Origin: Aliidiomarina haloalkalitolerans
GTDB taxonomy: Bacteria; Pseudomonadota; Gammaproteobacteria; Enterobacterales; Alteromonadaceae
NCBI RefSeq assembly: GCF_003987315.1
Contig: NZ_PIPI01000005.1
Coordinates: forward strand, 1 to 64,000
Length of the DNA stretch: 64,000 nt
Direction: 5' to 3'
Of the stretch, positions 48,563 to 58,182 are shown in pieces. The notes beneath the pieces were generated by a model that was not told the DNA's origin, did not search any database, and was given only the letters and a program-made list of their open reading frames with translations. The position numbers and the translations under genes were made by a program. How positions within the stretch are numbered: position 1 is the first letter of the stretch; each line of letters opens with the position of its first letter.

Positions 48563-49296
48563 TGAAGCGTTTTCTGATGGTTCTGGCTCTATTATTACCT
48601 GCCACCGTTTTGGCGGCAGGTTATAGTGGCCCGCTAGATAAAGCTAACATTGATCAGTCTGACAAAGCCTCTTTGCAGCGTGGTGCGCAGATCTACATGA
48701 ACTACTGCTTAGGCTGTCACAGCATGCAGTATCAGCGTTACCAGCGTACCTTCGAAGACTTAGGTATTCCGGTCGACTTAGGTGCTGAGTTACTACAGTT
48801 CACCGGCGAAGGTCCTGGTTCGCATAAGTTCTCAGCAATCGACCGTGAAGGCGCGGCGGAATGGTTCGGTTTGGCACCGCCAGACTTAACCATGGTTGCT
48901 CGTGTCCGTGGTGCTGACTGGTTATATACCTTCTTCCGCAGCTTCTATGTTGACGAAAGCCGCCCGTTCGGCGTTAACAACGAAGTATTCGACAATGTCG
49001 GTATGCCGTGGGTTCTGCAAGAAATGCAGGGTGTTCCGCGTAAAACCTACGAGCGTCGGATGGTGGATGGCGAAATGCGTGAAGTCTATGTCGGCATTAA
49101 GTCAGACGGCACCGGTCGCCTGAGCGAAGAAGAGTTCGACCAAGCGATGTTAGACTTAACTAACTTCTTGGTGTACACCGGTGAACCAATGATTCTTGAG
49201 CGTCAACGCTTAGGTATGTTCGTCATTGGATTCTTACTGGTGTTGCTCGTACTGAGTATTCTTCTGAAGAAAGAATACTGGCGCGACATTAAGTAA
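48559..49296 (+). CDS. petC: Ubiquinol-cytochrome c reductase cytochrome c1 subunit
   Basis: A protein of 245 residues with a signal peptide (MVLALLLPATVLAAG), the haem site CLGCHSM, and a C-terminal membrane anchor (FVIGFLLVLLVLSILL). The distal methionine candidate lies in VGMPWVLQEM. It completes the three-subunit bc1 complex encoded by petABC. Confidence 0.96.
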   Translation: MMKRFLMVLALLLPATVLAAGYSGPLDKANIDQSDKASLQRGAQIYMNYCLGCHSMQYQRYQRTFEDLGIPVDLGAELLQFTGEGPGSHKFSAIDREGAAEWFGLAPPDLTMVARVRGADWLYTFFRSFYVDESRPFGVNNEVFDNVGMPWVLQEMQGVPRKTYERRMVDGEMREVYVGIKSDGTGRLSEEEFDQAMLDLTNFLVYTGEPMILERQRLGMFVIGFLLVLLVLSILLKKEYWRDIK

Positions 49297-49356
49297 TTTC
49301 TCTTTGCAAGTAGTCTGCATGAAGTTGCAACCTACTGGAAAGTAAGAAGTTTATTC

Positions 49357-49378
49357 GGGGGCGAGGTTCGCCCCCTTT
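49357..49378 (+). terminator. Hairpin after petC
   Basis: GGGGGCGA and TCGCCCCC pair around a three-base loop, followed by TTT. A strong stem with a short T tail, about 60 bp past petC and just before the sspA ribosome binding site. Confidence 0.65.
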
Positions 49379-49404
49379 GCTGTTTTCTGAGAGTGGAGAA
49401 TCTT

Positions 49405-50040
49405 ATGGCTGTTGCTGCCAATAAGCGTTCAGTAATGACCCTGTATTCAGGGAAAGATGATTTGTTCAGTCACCAAACACGTATCGTGTTGGCTGAAAAA
49501 GGGGTAACTGTAGAGATTGCGTTTGTTGATCAAGATAATCAACCGGAAGACCTGCTCCAGCTTAATCCATATGCAGATAACGTTCCAACGCTAGTTGACC
49601 GTGAGCTTGTGCTATACAAAGCGCAAATCATCATGGAATACCTCGACGAGCGTTTCCCACACCCACCACTGATGCCTGTTTACCCTGTGGCGCGTGGCAC
49701 TAGCCGCTTAATGATGTACCGTATTGAGCGTGACTGGTATGCCTTAGCAGACACGATTTTGACTGGCACGAAGAAAGAAGCGGAAGCGGCTCGCCAAGAG
49801 CTAAAAGAGAGCATTTTAGCTCTTGCTCCAGTTTTTGCTGACACGCCGTTCTTTATGAGCGAAGAGTTTACGTTGGTCGATTGTTACTTAGCGCCACTGT
49901 TATGGCGTTTACCGGTATATGGCATCGAGTTGTCAGGTACGGGTGCTAAAGAAGTAAAACAGTACATGCTGCGGTTGTTCGAGCGTGAATCGTTCCGCGA
50001 TGCATTGACTGACGACGAACGCGAAATCGGTAAAGTCTAA
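49405..50040 (+). CDS. sspA: Stringent starvation protein A
   Basis: A protein of about 211 residues with an N-terminal glutathione-S-transferase-like thioredoxin fold (VMTLYSGKDDLFSHQTRIVL) and a helical C-terminal domain. SspA binds RNA polymerase and affects stationary-phase and acid-stress genes. The ATG at 49405 follows GGAG; the GTG at 49393 is not needed. The next gene is sspB, five bases on. Confidence 0.94.
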   Translation: MAVAANKRSVMTLYSGKDDLFSHQTRIVLAEKGVTVEIAFVDQDNQPEDLLQLNPYADNVPTLVDRELVLYKAQIIMEYLDERFPHPPLMPVYPVARGTSRLMMYRIERDWYALADTILTGTKKEAEAARQELKESILALAPVFADTPFFMSEEFTLVDCYLAPLLWRLPVYGIELSGTGAKEVKQYMLRLFERESFRDALTDDEREIGKV

Positions 50041-50045
50041 GTTTT

Positions 50046-50591
50046 ATGATCCCTCGTCGACCTTATATCCTTCGTGGCCTGTACGACTGGTTGATCGATA
50101 ATGAGCTTACCCCTCATTTAGTTGTCGATGCGACTTGGCCGCACGTTCGAGTACCACTGGACTACGTTCATGATGATCAGATTGTTTTGAATGTGGCGCC
50201 GACCGCGGTGCAAGCTTTTATGATGGACAATGACGGCGTGCGCTTTCGCGCGCGTTTCGGTGGTCAGGATCAAAAGATTGATTTGCCGATTGGGTCGATT
50301 ATGGCGATTTATGCCCGCGAGAATGGCGCGGGCATGATTTTCGAACCAGAAGAAGGGATAGATTTCCCAGCGCAGGACGATGAGAGCGAAAACTTTACTG
50401 GTGAAAACGCGAGCGAACTGAATAACGAACGTGAGCTTTGGGCGGTCAGTGATGACGGTTCTGACGCACCCCATGACGAGGTGCAAGAAGAGCCGGCTAG
50501 TGACATGGAAGATGACTCAGAACAAGCCACCTCCGGCGACCAACGCCCAGTTCGTGGTAAACCGATGTTACGAGTTGTCCGCAACGATTAA
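50046..50591 (+). CDS. sspB: ClpXP protease specificity factor SspB
   Basis: A protein of 181 residues. The folded domain that binds ssrA tags covers about residues 1-115 (RRPYILRGLYDWLIDNELTP at the start). A long acidic linker is followed by the C-terminal ClpX-binding tail GKPMLRVVRND. It delivers tagged peptides to ClpXP. The gene end overlaps dolP on the other strand by 24 bp. Confidence 0.94.
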   Translation: MIPRRPYILRGLYDWLIDNELTPHLVVDATWPHVRVPLDYVHDDQIVLNVAPTAVQAFMMDNDGVRFRARFGGQDQKIDLPIGSIMAIYARENGAGMIFEPEEGIDFPAQDDESENFTGENASELNNERELWAVSDDGSDAPHDEVQEEPASDMEDDSEQATSGDQRPVRGKPMLRVVRND

Positions 50592-51137
50592 GGCGTTGAC
50601 AACTCGGTTAACGCGATTCACATGACGAGCAATATGAATGGCGCGATCCGCTTCTGCCTGGGTCACGATGCCCATTAGAAACACTTCGCGCTTTTCGGTC
50701 ACCACTTTAACACCCGACAGATCATGATCTTGATCACGCAGTAACTCTGCTTTGACTCGAGTGGTTATCCAACTGTCATCAGCGCGTTCGCGCAGGGTTG
50801 AAATCTCTCCCACCTGAATCTGATTAAAAATCCTTACCACGCCGTCGGTATTACGGGCGTAGGTTTCCGCTTTTTGCTTAAGACTGTCCTGACTGACTTG
50901 GCCGTAAAGCAAGATATCACCGTTGTACGAAATCACCCGCACGCGCTGCTGTGCAAAGTCTTGGTCACGGTTTAATAAGCCGACAATCCGTAAGCGAATG
51001 GCACTGTCATCGACTTGTTGGCCAACTTCTCGGCTGTCGAGGGCGACGGCTGTGGTACCGACGGCAACGCCAACCACAGCGGCAGCGCAACCCGACAACA
51101 ACGGTAAACAAAGAACGAGCGGTAGAAGCTTACGCAT
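50568..51137 (-). CDS. dolP: Outer-membrane lipoprotein DolP (YraP), two BON domains
   Basis: A protein of 189 residues. The lipobox LLSGC places the lipidated cysteine at residue 17; a short glycine/alanine stretch and two BON domains follow (about 45-115 and 120-189). DolP helps outer-membrane integrity and supports the BAM machinery in E. coli. It is the last gene of the lpoA-yraN-diaA-dolP run and converges on sspB. Confidence 0.93.
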   Translation of the reverse strand: MRKLLPLVLCLPLLSGCAAAVVGVAVGTTAVALDSREVGQQVDDSAIRLRIVGLLNRDQDFAQQRVRVISYNGDILLYGQVSQDSLKQKAETYARNTDGVVRIFNQIQVGEISTLRERADDSWITTRVKAELLRDQDHDLSGVKVVTEKREVFLMGIVTQAEADRAIHIARHVNRVNRVVNALIVADNS

Positions 51138-51140
51138 GGG

Positions 51141-51704
51141 TTAACCCCCGTGAAAAATTTGTTGTTCGATAAGGTCACACAGCAACTGACTAAGAAACAA
51201 TTGTTGCTCAACAATGCGTGTGGTGTTGGTGCTTGGAATCCGCATTTCAATGTCATTCGGACCAAGTAAGCTGGTAATTTCGGTGGCGTCATCGCCAGTA
51301 ACGGCAATAATGGTCATTTCCCGCGATAACGCTGCTTCCATGGCTTGGTGAACGCGTTCGGAGTGATTTTGACTGACAAACGCTAAAAGAATATCGCCTT
51401 GACTACCGAGTGCGCTGAGTTGGCGTGCCAGACAGTCAACTTGTACCGGCTGCGTCGAATTCATCCCCAAGGTCACTGCCGGGAAGGGCGGACGTTCAAG
51501 CTCGGTACCGTGAATGAGTAAATCGGTAAAATGTTGGGCAACGAAAGTACTATTGCCGTCACCACAGCTGAAAATTCGTCGGCCATCGAGCAACGACGAC
51601 GTAAGCAACTGTACGGCTTGTGCCAATGGCTGAACTAAGCTGTCGGCTGCCGCAACTTGTACCTGAATACTTTCGTTAAAAAAGGTCCGTATCGTATCTT
51701 GCAT
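51141..51704 (-). CDS. diaA: DnaA initiator-associating protein DiaA
   Basis: SIS-domain protein of about 187 residues. It resembles phosphoheptose isomerase GmhA but the location between yraN and dolP matches DiaA (YraO), which binds DnaA and promotes timely initiation. The core has IFSCGDGNSTFVAQHFTDLL and GDILLAFVSQNHSERV. The ATG at 51704 comes two bases after the yraN stop; the ATG at 51728 is an in-frame alternative inside yraN. Confidence 0.85.
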   Translation of the reverse strand: MQDTIRTFFNESIQVQVAAADSLVQPLAQAVQLLTSSLLDGRRIFSCGDGNSTFVAQHFTDLLIHGTELERPPFPAVTLGMNSTQPVQVDCLARQLSALGSQGDILLAFVSQNHSERVHQAMEAALSREMTIIAVTGDDATEITSLLGPNDIEMRIPSTNTTRIVEQQLFLSQLLCDLIEQQIFHGG

Positions 51705-51706
51705 AA

Positions 51707-52057
51707 CTAAAATGCGTCCTTTAACCACTCTATTTGAAAAGGCTCACCGGTGATAGCGACGACGTCAAAGCGACACGCCGCAGAGTTTTCACTAATGTCT
51801 TGCTGCAGCAGCCACACCCGGGCAGCGAAACGCACCCGTTGTAACTGTGCTGCGGTCAATTGTTCAAGGATATCAGCAAAGTACCGGTTACGGCGATATT
51901 TGACCTCAACGAAGACAAAATATTCACCGTCACGGCAAATTAAATCGACTTCGCCATTGTCGAGACGGAAATTGCGATCGATACAGGTGAGACCGTGCTC
52001 ATTGAGATAGGTGACCGCGAGTTCTTCATACTCAGTGCCGACTTGCCTGGTTGTCAT
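51707..52057 (-). CDS. yraN: UPF0102 family protein YraN (endonuclease-like)
   Basis: A protein of about 116 residues. The start is set at the ATG at 52057 (MTTRQVGTEYEELA) with CTGGAG upstream; the frame open to 52132 lies inside lpoA. It has a PD-(D/E)XK-type pattern, GEVDLICRDGEYFVFVEVKYRR. The role is unknown. It overlaps the lpoA 3' end by 26 bp. Confidence 0.9.
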   Translation of the reverse strand: MTTRQVGTEYEELAVTYLNEHGLTCIDRNFRLDNGEVDLICRDGEYFVFVEVKYRRNRYFADILEQLTAAQLQRVRFAARVWLLQQDISENSAACRFDVVAITGEPFQIEWLKDAF

Positions 52058-53924
52058 AAATGGTACGCTCCAGTTTGAGTTCATGTCCCTCAAACTTAGC
52101 CCAATCGAGGCGGCGTTCCACTTTTTGCGCATCTATCCGCAATTGCCCAGTTAAACCATTGTGGGTGTAGCCGGGGAGGTAGTTCATCGCGAGCACTTTC
52201 GGGCCAATGGCCATGGCGTCGTAGCCCATCGCAATTAAGCGTTGTTGGCTTAAGCTTAAACGACCGACTTGTTGCTCAAACTGCTGCCGCACGTCAGCTG
52301 CCAGACTGGCACTGAGTAACCAAGGTGCGTCGGAAAAAATAACGCCGTCGAGGTCATTTTCACCGCGGCTGAGTTGTTCTTGGTGAACGGCGCTACTGGC
52401 ATACACAGGTGCGCGGCGGCCGAACGCACTCATGTTGACGTCTAAGTAGGGCTTCAATAACCGTACTTGCTGAGCGTCACCCGAGGCGTAAATAGCGTCG
52501 ATGTCTTGACGGCTGCGAATTTCATAATGGAGTTCCGTGGTGCCGCGCGTTGCCGGTACGTGCTGCTGAACCAAGCGCTCAATCATATCAATGCGAGCTT
52601 GACTCCGATCGACCAATAAACTCTGTTGCACTGCATCTGGGATGTCGGTACTGGCAGCATAAAAGCGCGCACGCATGGAGTAATCGGTTTGTTCTGGCCA
52701 ATAGCGTTGAAAGGTCTCGGCAACGTTATGGCCGCGATTGGTGTCGGGTCCGAGTACCAAAACGTGTTGGTAATTCATTTGTTCTAACAACTCGGCTGCT
52801 GCCACCGACTCGGCTACCGTATCGAGTGCAAAAAACGCATGACGATCATTATCGTTCTTGTTCTCTGGGTTGTTTAGCCATAGTTGCGCCCAAGGGGCGG
52901 CTTCTTCTTGTTGGCGCTGAAAATTGTTAAACGCTTCCAAAGTATTGCGATCGAGCGGACCGATCACTAGCTCTATTTGACTGTCGATGAGTTGTTGGTA
53001 GAGCTCTTCGACACTAATTTGCGTGGTATCGATAAACTGCACCTGCAGTGGTTGTTCTTGCTGTGTTAGTCGCGCAAGAATGCCGTTTCGAACGGAGCGG
53101 CCGGCGTCGGCAAATTGGCCATTGAGTGGCAAAAGCACGGCGACATTTTGTAATTGAGCGGTAATTTCTGGACGTTCAAGCAGCTCGGTAACAAACTCTA
53201 CACCGGGATGTTGCGGAAATGCCCGCTGCCACGACGAGAGCACTTGTGCGCGTGAGCGGTTTTCGTCAAGTGCTTGGGTCAGGCGCTCAAACAACTGAAT
53301 CCAACCGCGCATAATTGAATCATTATGGCTGACGCCTTGGCGCCATTGCTCAGCTGGAACTTGGGCTAACAATTGCCACACTTCGGTGCTGAGGTTTAAG
53401 TCGGGGGCATAGCGACCATACGCCACTAATGCCGCTGCCGCAGCGACATAATCTGCTTGGTTTTTAAAGGCTTGGTGACGCAAGTCGAGCGTTTGCAAAC
53501 GTTGTTCACGTTGGGTCAGTTGTTGGTCGAGGCCGTTTGTGAGTTCAATCACTCGCTGCCAGTCGCCCATGTAGGCTGCAAAGCGTGCTTGCTGTAACCG
53601 GTGTTGCTGAGCAGGCGCCGAGGCTAAATAACCAGAATTAATAAACGAGAGGACGACGCCGCCGGCTTGAAACTCCTCGTTATCAAAGTAACGCCCAGCG
53701 GCGCGAACTAACATCGCATGTTGCTGCGCTGGTAAGGTTTCGCGTTCGGCACGGGCTAAATAATCGGCTGCAGAAAGCTCGTCGATAACGACGGGCCGTT
53801 CACGTTGCTGTTCAGGGCTTTGCTCGGTAGAGGGTTGCTGCGGCGCAGGCGCAGAGGCGCAGCCGGCTAACCAAACCGTGGCGAAGGAACAAAATATTAG
53901 GCAAGGAAGTATCTTCTTTGGCAC
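52032..53924 (-). CDS. lpoA: Penicillin-binding protein activator LpoA
   Basis: Outer-membrane lipoprotein of about 630 residues that activates PBP1A. I use the GTG at 53924, which gives a short signal peptide ending in TVWLAGC with the lipidated Cys22; the open frame reaches 54107 but that part crosses the rsmI start. After a Pro/Gln/Glu-rich linker comes a TPR-like helical domain (about 60-270) and a C-terminal periplasmic-binding-protein-like domain (about 280-630, VAVLLPLNGQFADAGRSVRN). It is divergent from rsmI. Confidence 0.9.
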   Translation of the reverse strand: MPKKILPCLIFCSFATVWLAGCASAPAPQQPSTEQSPEQQRERPVVIDELSAADYLARAERETLPAQQHAMLVRAAGRYFDNEEFQAGGVVLSFINSGYLASAPAQQHRLQQARFAAYMGDWQRVIELTNGLDQQLTQREQRLQTLDLRHQAFKNQADYVAAAAALVAYGRYAPDLNLSTEVWQLLAQVPAEQWRQGVSHNDSIMRGWIQLFERLTQALDENRSRAQVLSSWQRAFPQHPGVEFVTELLERPEITAQLQNVAVLLPLNGQFADAGRSVRNGILARLTQQEQPLQVQFIDTTQISVEELYQQLIDSQIELVIGPLDRNTLEAFNNFQRQQEEAAPWAQLWLNNPENKNDNDRHAFFALDTVAESVAAAELLEQMNYQHVLVLGPDTNRGHNVAETFQRYWPEQTDYSMRARFYAASTDIPDAVQQSLLVDRSQARIDMIERLVQQHVPATRGTTELHYEIRSRQDIDAIYASGDAQQVRLLKPYLDVNMSAFGRRAPVYASSAVHQEQLSRGENDLDGVIFSDAPWLLSASLAADVRQQFEQQVGRLSLSQQRLIAMGYDAMAIGPKVLAMNYLPGYTHNGLTGQLRIDAQKVERRLDWAKFEGHELKLERTIYDNQASRH

Positions 53925-54070
53925 AATGAACGTCTCAGTTACCTGCAGTAGCCTTACTATAAACTGCCAGTGCGCTGCAGACAAACGCAACCGTGTTGTA
54001 AATTCGTAAAGAACTTTCATTGTGGCGACTTCGCTAGCGGTCGACAACGCCACACAAAAGGAGCTTCGTT

Positions 54071-54904
54071 GTGAGCATCTCCCCCGGCACCTTATATATT
54101 GTGCCAACGCCGATTGGTAATTTAGGTGATATTACTTTGCGCGCCATTGAAACGCTCAAACAGGTTGATGTGATAGCGGCAGAGGACACCCGCCATAGTG
54201 GTGTCTTGTTACAACACCTCGGCGTGCAAACTCGGATGTGGGCGGTGCATGAGCATAATGAGCGGGAGAAAGCCCAAGGCTTGATTGAGCAACTGCGTAG
54301 TGGCAAGTCAATCGCCTTGATTAGTGACGCTGGCACACCGCTCATTAGCGACCCAGGTTATCCGTTGGTGAACGCATGTCGTGCGGCGGGTGTACCGGTG
54401 GTTGCGCTGCCAGGTGCATGTGCGGCCATTACGGCGTTGTCAGCGGCGGGTTTACCCACTGACCGGTTTCTATTTGCGGGTTTTCTGCCGCCGAAGCAGC
54501 AAGCGCGTTTAACCGCACTGCAAAAACTTGCAGCTGAAACTGCGACTTTGGTGTTTTACGAAGCACCACGACGGATTGTCGAAAGCTTAACGGCAATGCA
54601 ATCTGTATTTGGCCCTGAGCGCCAAGTTGTGATGGCGCGGGAGCTAACCAAGCAGTTTGAAACCTATTTAAGCGGCACGGTCAGTGAGGTGTTGGCGCAG
54701 GTCGAGCGTGACCCGAACCAGCAGCGCGGGGAAATCGTACTAATGGTTGCTGGGGCTCCGAGTCAAAGCGATGAGATCCCAGTTGCGGCGCTGCAGTTGC
54801 TGCAGCTACTGAGTGCTGAACTACCGCCGAAGAAAGCGGCAAAATTAGTTGCGAGCCACTATAACTTGCGCGCGAATGAATTGTATCAGCACGCACTCAA
54901 ATGA
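54071..54904 (+). CDS. rsmI: 16S rRNA (cytidine-1402-2'-O)-methyltransferase RsmI
   Basis: A protein of 277 residues using SAM to methylate C1402 in the decoding centre. The tetrapyrrole-methylase-type motifs GTLYIVPTPIGNLGDITLRA and IALISDAGTPLISDPGYPLV are clear. GTG start. The partner base methylase RsmH is also in this window. Confidence 0.95.
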   Translation: MSISPGTLYIVPTPIGNLGDITLRAIETLKQVDVIAAEDTRHSGVLLQHLGVQTRMWAVHEHNEREKAQGLIEQLRSGKSIALISDAGTPLISDPGYPLVNACRAAGVPVVALPGACAAITALSAAGLPTDRFLFAGFLPPKQQARLTALQKLAAETATLVFYEAPRRIVESLTAMQSVFGPERQVVMARELTKQFETYLSGTVSEVLAQVERDPNQQRGEIVLMVAGAPSQSDEIPVAALQLLQLLSAELPPKKAAKLVASHYNLRANELYQHALK

Positions 54905-54956
54905 GTGCGTTTGCTTACGAGCCCGAATGCGCTAGCGTGAGCATAGGTAAATCGGC

Positions 54957-54962
54957 TATACT
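54957..54962 (+). promoter_or_regulatory. -10 element of the rnpB promoter
   Basis: TATACT lies seven bases before the inferred 5' end of the RNase P RNA. A -35 box is not clear at the proper spacing. Confidence 0.55.
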
Positions 54963-54969
54963 GCGCGCC

Positions 54970-55322
<353 letters not shown>

Positions 55323-55341
<19 letters not shown>

Positions 55342-57530
55342 TTCTTTTTTGTAGCAGCATTTAAATCAACAGTGTTGCTTGCGTCGGTTTTTCCGTAGCG
55401 TTGCAATAATTCAGCCAACGCCATGGGTTGGGCAAAGTAATAGCCTTGGATTAAATCGGCACATTGGTGGCGAATAAATTCAACTTGCTGTGCAGATTCA
55501 ATGCCTTCTACGACCACATCAACAGACAGAGCTCGCGCCATATGGATTAATGCGGCTAAAAGGTTGCTGTGTGCATGGTCATCCGGTACGCCCACGGCAA
55601 AGCTACGATCAATTTTCAACATTGAAATTGGAAAGTGGCGTAAGTGATTGGCCGACGAATAACCGGTTCCAAAATCATCAATGGCCAGTTGAATCCCGCG
55701 GTCATGCAAAGAAAGTAGCATTTTGCGTTGGCGCTCGCGGTCTGGCAGCAACATGGACTCGGTAATTTCAAAGATAAACTCCGCTGGACTAACGTCATGC
55801 TCCTGCATTATTGCAAACCAGGTCTCCACCGCGGCTTGGTCGTAAAACTGATGGGATGAAATATTGACCGCAATGCGACCCTGAATACCGGCCGCGCGAA
55901 GTGCGGGTAAGTCGCGACAGACTTGCTGCAGCACTTTGTTACCTAGCTCCCGAATTGTACCATTACGCTCTGCTGCTTGAATAAATTCAGCAGGCTCAAG
56001 TAAGCCTGCGGTCGGATGCTGCCAGCGAACCAAAGCTTCAACGCTGGTTATTTCGCCGTTGTCGGCATGAATAACCGGTTGGTAATGAACTAAAAACTCT
56101 TGATTATTGAGTGCGTGCACAAGTTCATGATGTTGGCGGACTTGGTCTTCAATTTTCGCGCGTAACTTCTGACTAAAAAATGCCGCCATGCCGCGGCCAT
56201 TATTTTTCGCCTCATACATGGCGAGGTCAGCGGCTTTTAATAGGTCATCGGCGCTGTCACCATCTTCCGGATAAATGGCAATGCCAATCGAACTGTCGAT
56301 GGTGACGTCTTGGTTGTTTAAGGTAATAGGCTCACGGATAAACTGGAGAATCTTCTCAGCTTGGATTTGCGCGTGCACGGGCTCGTGCAGATTCTTTAAC
56401 ACCAAGACAAATTCGTCACCACTCAAGCGTGCAACGAGATCGTCTTGGCGCATGGAGATTCGTAAGCGTTCCGCAATCACTTTTAATAATTGATCACCCG
56501 CTGCGTGGCCAAGAACATCATTCACTTCTTTAAAGCGATCGAGGTCGATAAACAACAGTGCGCATTGTTCGTTACGCCGTTTGCAGCTATTGACATAGTG
56601 CTCGAGCTGCTCAAGAAAATAATGCCGGTTTGGCAAATCGGTTAGTGAGTCGAAGCGGGCTTGTTGGGTAATCGTTCGGAAAGCCCGTTTTAAGCGTTGC
56701 TGATTGAATAAGATATAGGCAGTCGCAAGTGCTAACAGGGCTGATAACAAAGTACCAAAAAACCACCACCAGGGCGCGAGTCCAGACTCGCTGCGCCAAT
56801 GACCACTCGCTGGCATAACGGCGATATACCATTCACCACTTGGCAAGTTAATCACTTGGGTGACAGGATCTTGTTGCCAAATAGCGTTGGGCCCGAAAAT
56901 CACAGGACCTTCGCGACCCGAACCATTGCGGCCGCGAATGCTCACCAAGAGCTCTGAGCTGTCCATCACGCCTGCCTGCTGGAACAAACGCTCATGGTCG
57001 ATGACTTGCGAAATAACAATGTTATGCGCACCGTCGGCGAAAACTGGAACGCGTGCTATCAGTGCGGTGCCACCTTGGGTCAGTTGAACTGGACCATTAA
57101 TAGTAATTTCATTGGTTTCGAGTGCTTGCTCGTAACTATTTAACTGCTCTGGGGCGGTGCGATAGTCAAAGCCAAGCGCTGCTTCGTTGCCTGTAAGTGG
57201 GTGAATAAATTGAATGACGTAGCCGACACCAATTGCCACGTGCCGAGTTTGCAGTGAATCAGAGAAAATACTGTTACTAATAAGGCGCAAGCGTTCTTCG
57301 TCGAACTCGGGGTTTAAATAGATTTCTGTGCGCAGTTGTCGAATGGCCAGCAGATTTGCTTGCAAGAGCCCTTCGACTCGAGCTCGCAGAGTACTCACTC
57401 GTTCAAGGGCTAAATACCGATTGGTTTCTTCAATGCGCTGCTGCTCGGCTTGAATTAAGCGTGCCAAAATCACCTCTCCAATAAGAAAGACGGACAGGCT
57501 GATGAGAATGATGAACAGCTTACGACGCAC
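55323..57530 (-). CDS. Membrane GGDEF-EAL protein with CHASE-type sensor
   Basis: A c-di-GMP enzyme of about 735 residues. The GTG at 57530 (VRRKLFII) follows AAAGG; the TTG at 57578 has no such site. Domain order: membrane helix (about 5-25), CHASE-like periplasmic sensor (about 55-215), second helix (about 245-265), GGDEF domain, EAL domain. The GGDEF site reads SGDEF, with an intact I-site RQDD five residues before it. The EAL domain keeps EALVRW, FEITES, DDFGTGYSS, LKIDRSF and QGYYFAQP, so phosphodiesterase activity is likely. SGDEF variants may or may not make c-di-GMP. The last codons overlap rnpB on the other strand. Confidence 0.9.
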
Positions 57531-57633
57531 GACTGTACCTTTGTTTAAGTTATAAGTTCGATAGTTACCGATGTTCAAGTTTTGCGCAAGTGAAATTAAT
57601 GTCGCACTTCGCTTAATTCTTGTGCTTTTTTTC

Positions 57634-57663
57634 TTGACAGGTGATCAGACTGACACCTAGACT
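57634..57663 (+). promoter_or_regulatory. Promoter of the mraZ (division and cell wall) cluster
   Basis: A perfect -35 TTGACA at 57634 and TAGACT at 57658 are 18 bp apart. The start of transcription would fall just before the MraZ repeats, allowing direct repression. Confidence 0.7.
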
Positions 57664-57671
57664 GTATCATT

Positions 57672-57696
57672 GTGGGGAAAAGTGGAGAGAAGTGGA
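57672..57696 (+). promoter_or_regulatory. MraZ operator (three GTGGR repeats)
   Basis: GTGGG, GTGGA and GTGGA occur at 57672, 57682 and 57692, spaced exactly 10 bp, between the promoter and mraZ. This matches the known MraZ-binding direct repeats with 5-bp spacers and predicts autorepression of the dcw cluster. Confidence 0.85.
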
Positions 57697-57723
57697 TCAT
57701 TCTGGTGATCCCGCTAATAAATT

Positions 57724-58182
57724 ATGTTCCGTGGCGCTAATAGTATCAGTTTGGATGACAAAGGACGGCTTGCAATACCAGCTCGGTATCGCAACCTATT
57801 GTCGTTGGACTGTGACGGCAAATTGGTCTGCACGATTGATATCAAGCAGCCTTGCCTTCTATTGTACCCGGTTCCTGAATGGCAAATCATTGAACAAAAA
57901 CTTGCCAAACTCTCCTCAATGAACCCCGCAGAGCGTCGCCTCCAACGCTTACTACTCGGTTATGCAGACGACTGCGAAATGGACAAGAACGGACGCGTTC
58001 TGATTGCCACGCCGTTGCGTCAACATGCCGGACTGAATAAGAAACTCATGCTCGTTGGGCAACTCAACAAATTTGAAATTTGGGATGAGGAAACCTGGCA
58101 GCAACAAGTGGCGGACGATATTGCCGCAGAGCAGGCAGGCGACTTTACATTAACTGATCGACTACAAGATTTTTCACTATAA
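57724..58182 (+). CDS. mraZ: Transcriptional regulator MraZ
   Basis: A protein of 152 residues with two AbrB-like DNA-binding halves ([20 protein letters not shown] at the start and [18 protein letters not shown] later). It is a ring-forming repressor of its own operon, including rsmH and ftsL downstream. Stop and rsmH start overlap (TAATG). Confidence 0.96.
   Translation: MFRGANSISLDDKGRLAIPARYRNLLSLDCDGKLVCTIDIKQPCLLLYPVPEWQIIEQKLAKLSSMNPAERRLQRLLLGYADDCEMDKNGRVLIATPLRQHAGLNKKLMLVGQLNKFEIWDEETWQQQVADDIAAEQAGDFTLTDRLQDFSL

Noticed and set aside
51141-51704. Phosphoheptose isomerase GmhA
   Set aside because: The SIS fold is shared, but the location between yraN and dolP points to DiaA. Not fully excluded by sequence alone.
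53925-54107. Longer N-terminus for LpoA
   Set aside because: It would cross the rsmI start and bury the lipoprotein signal behind 61 residues; the GTG at 53924 gives a proper signal peptide.
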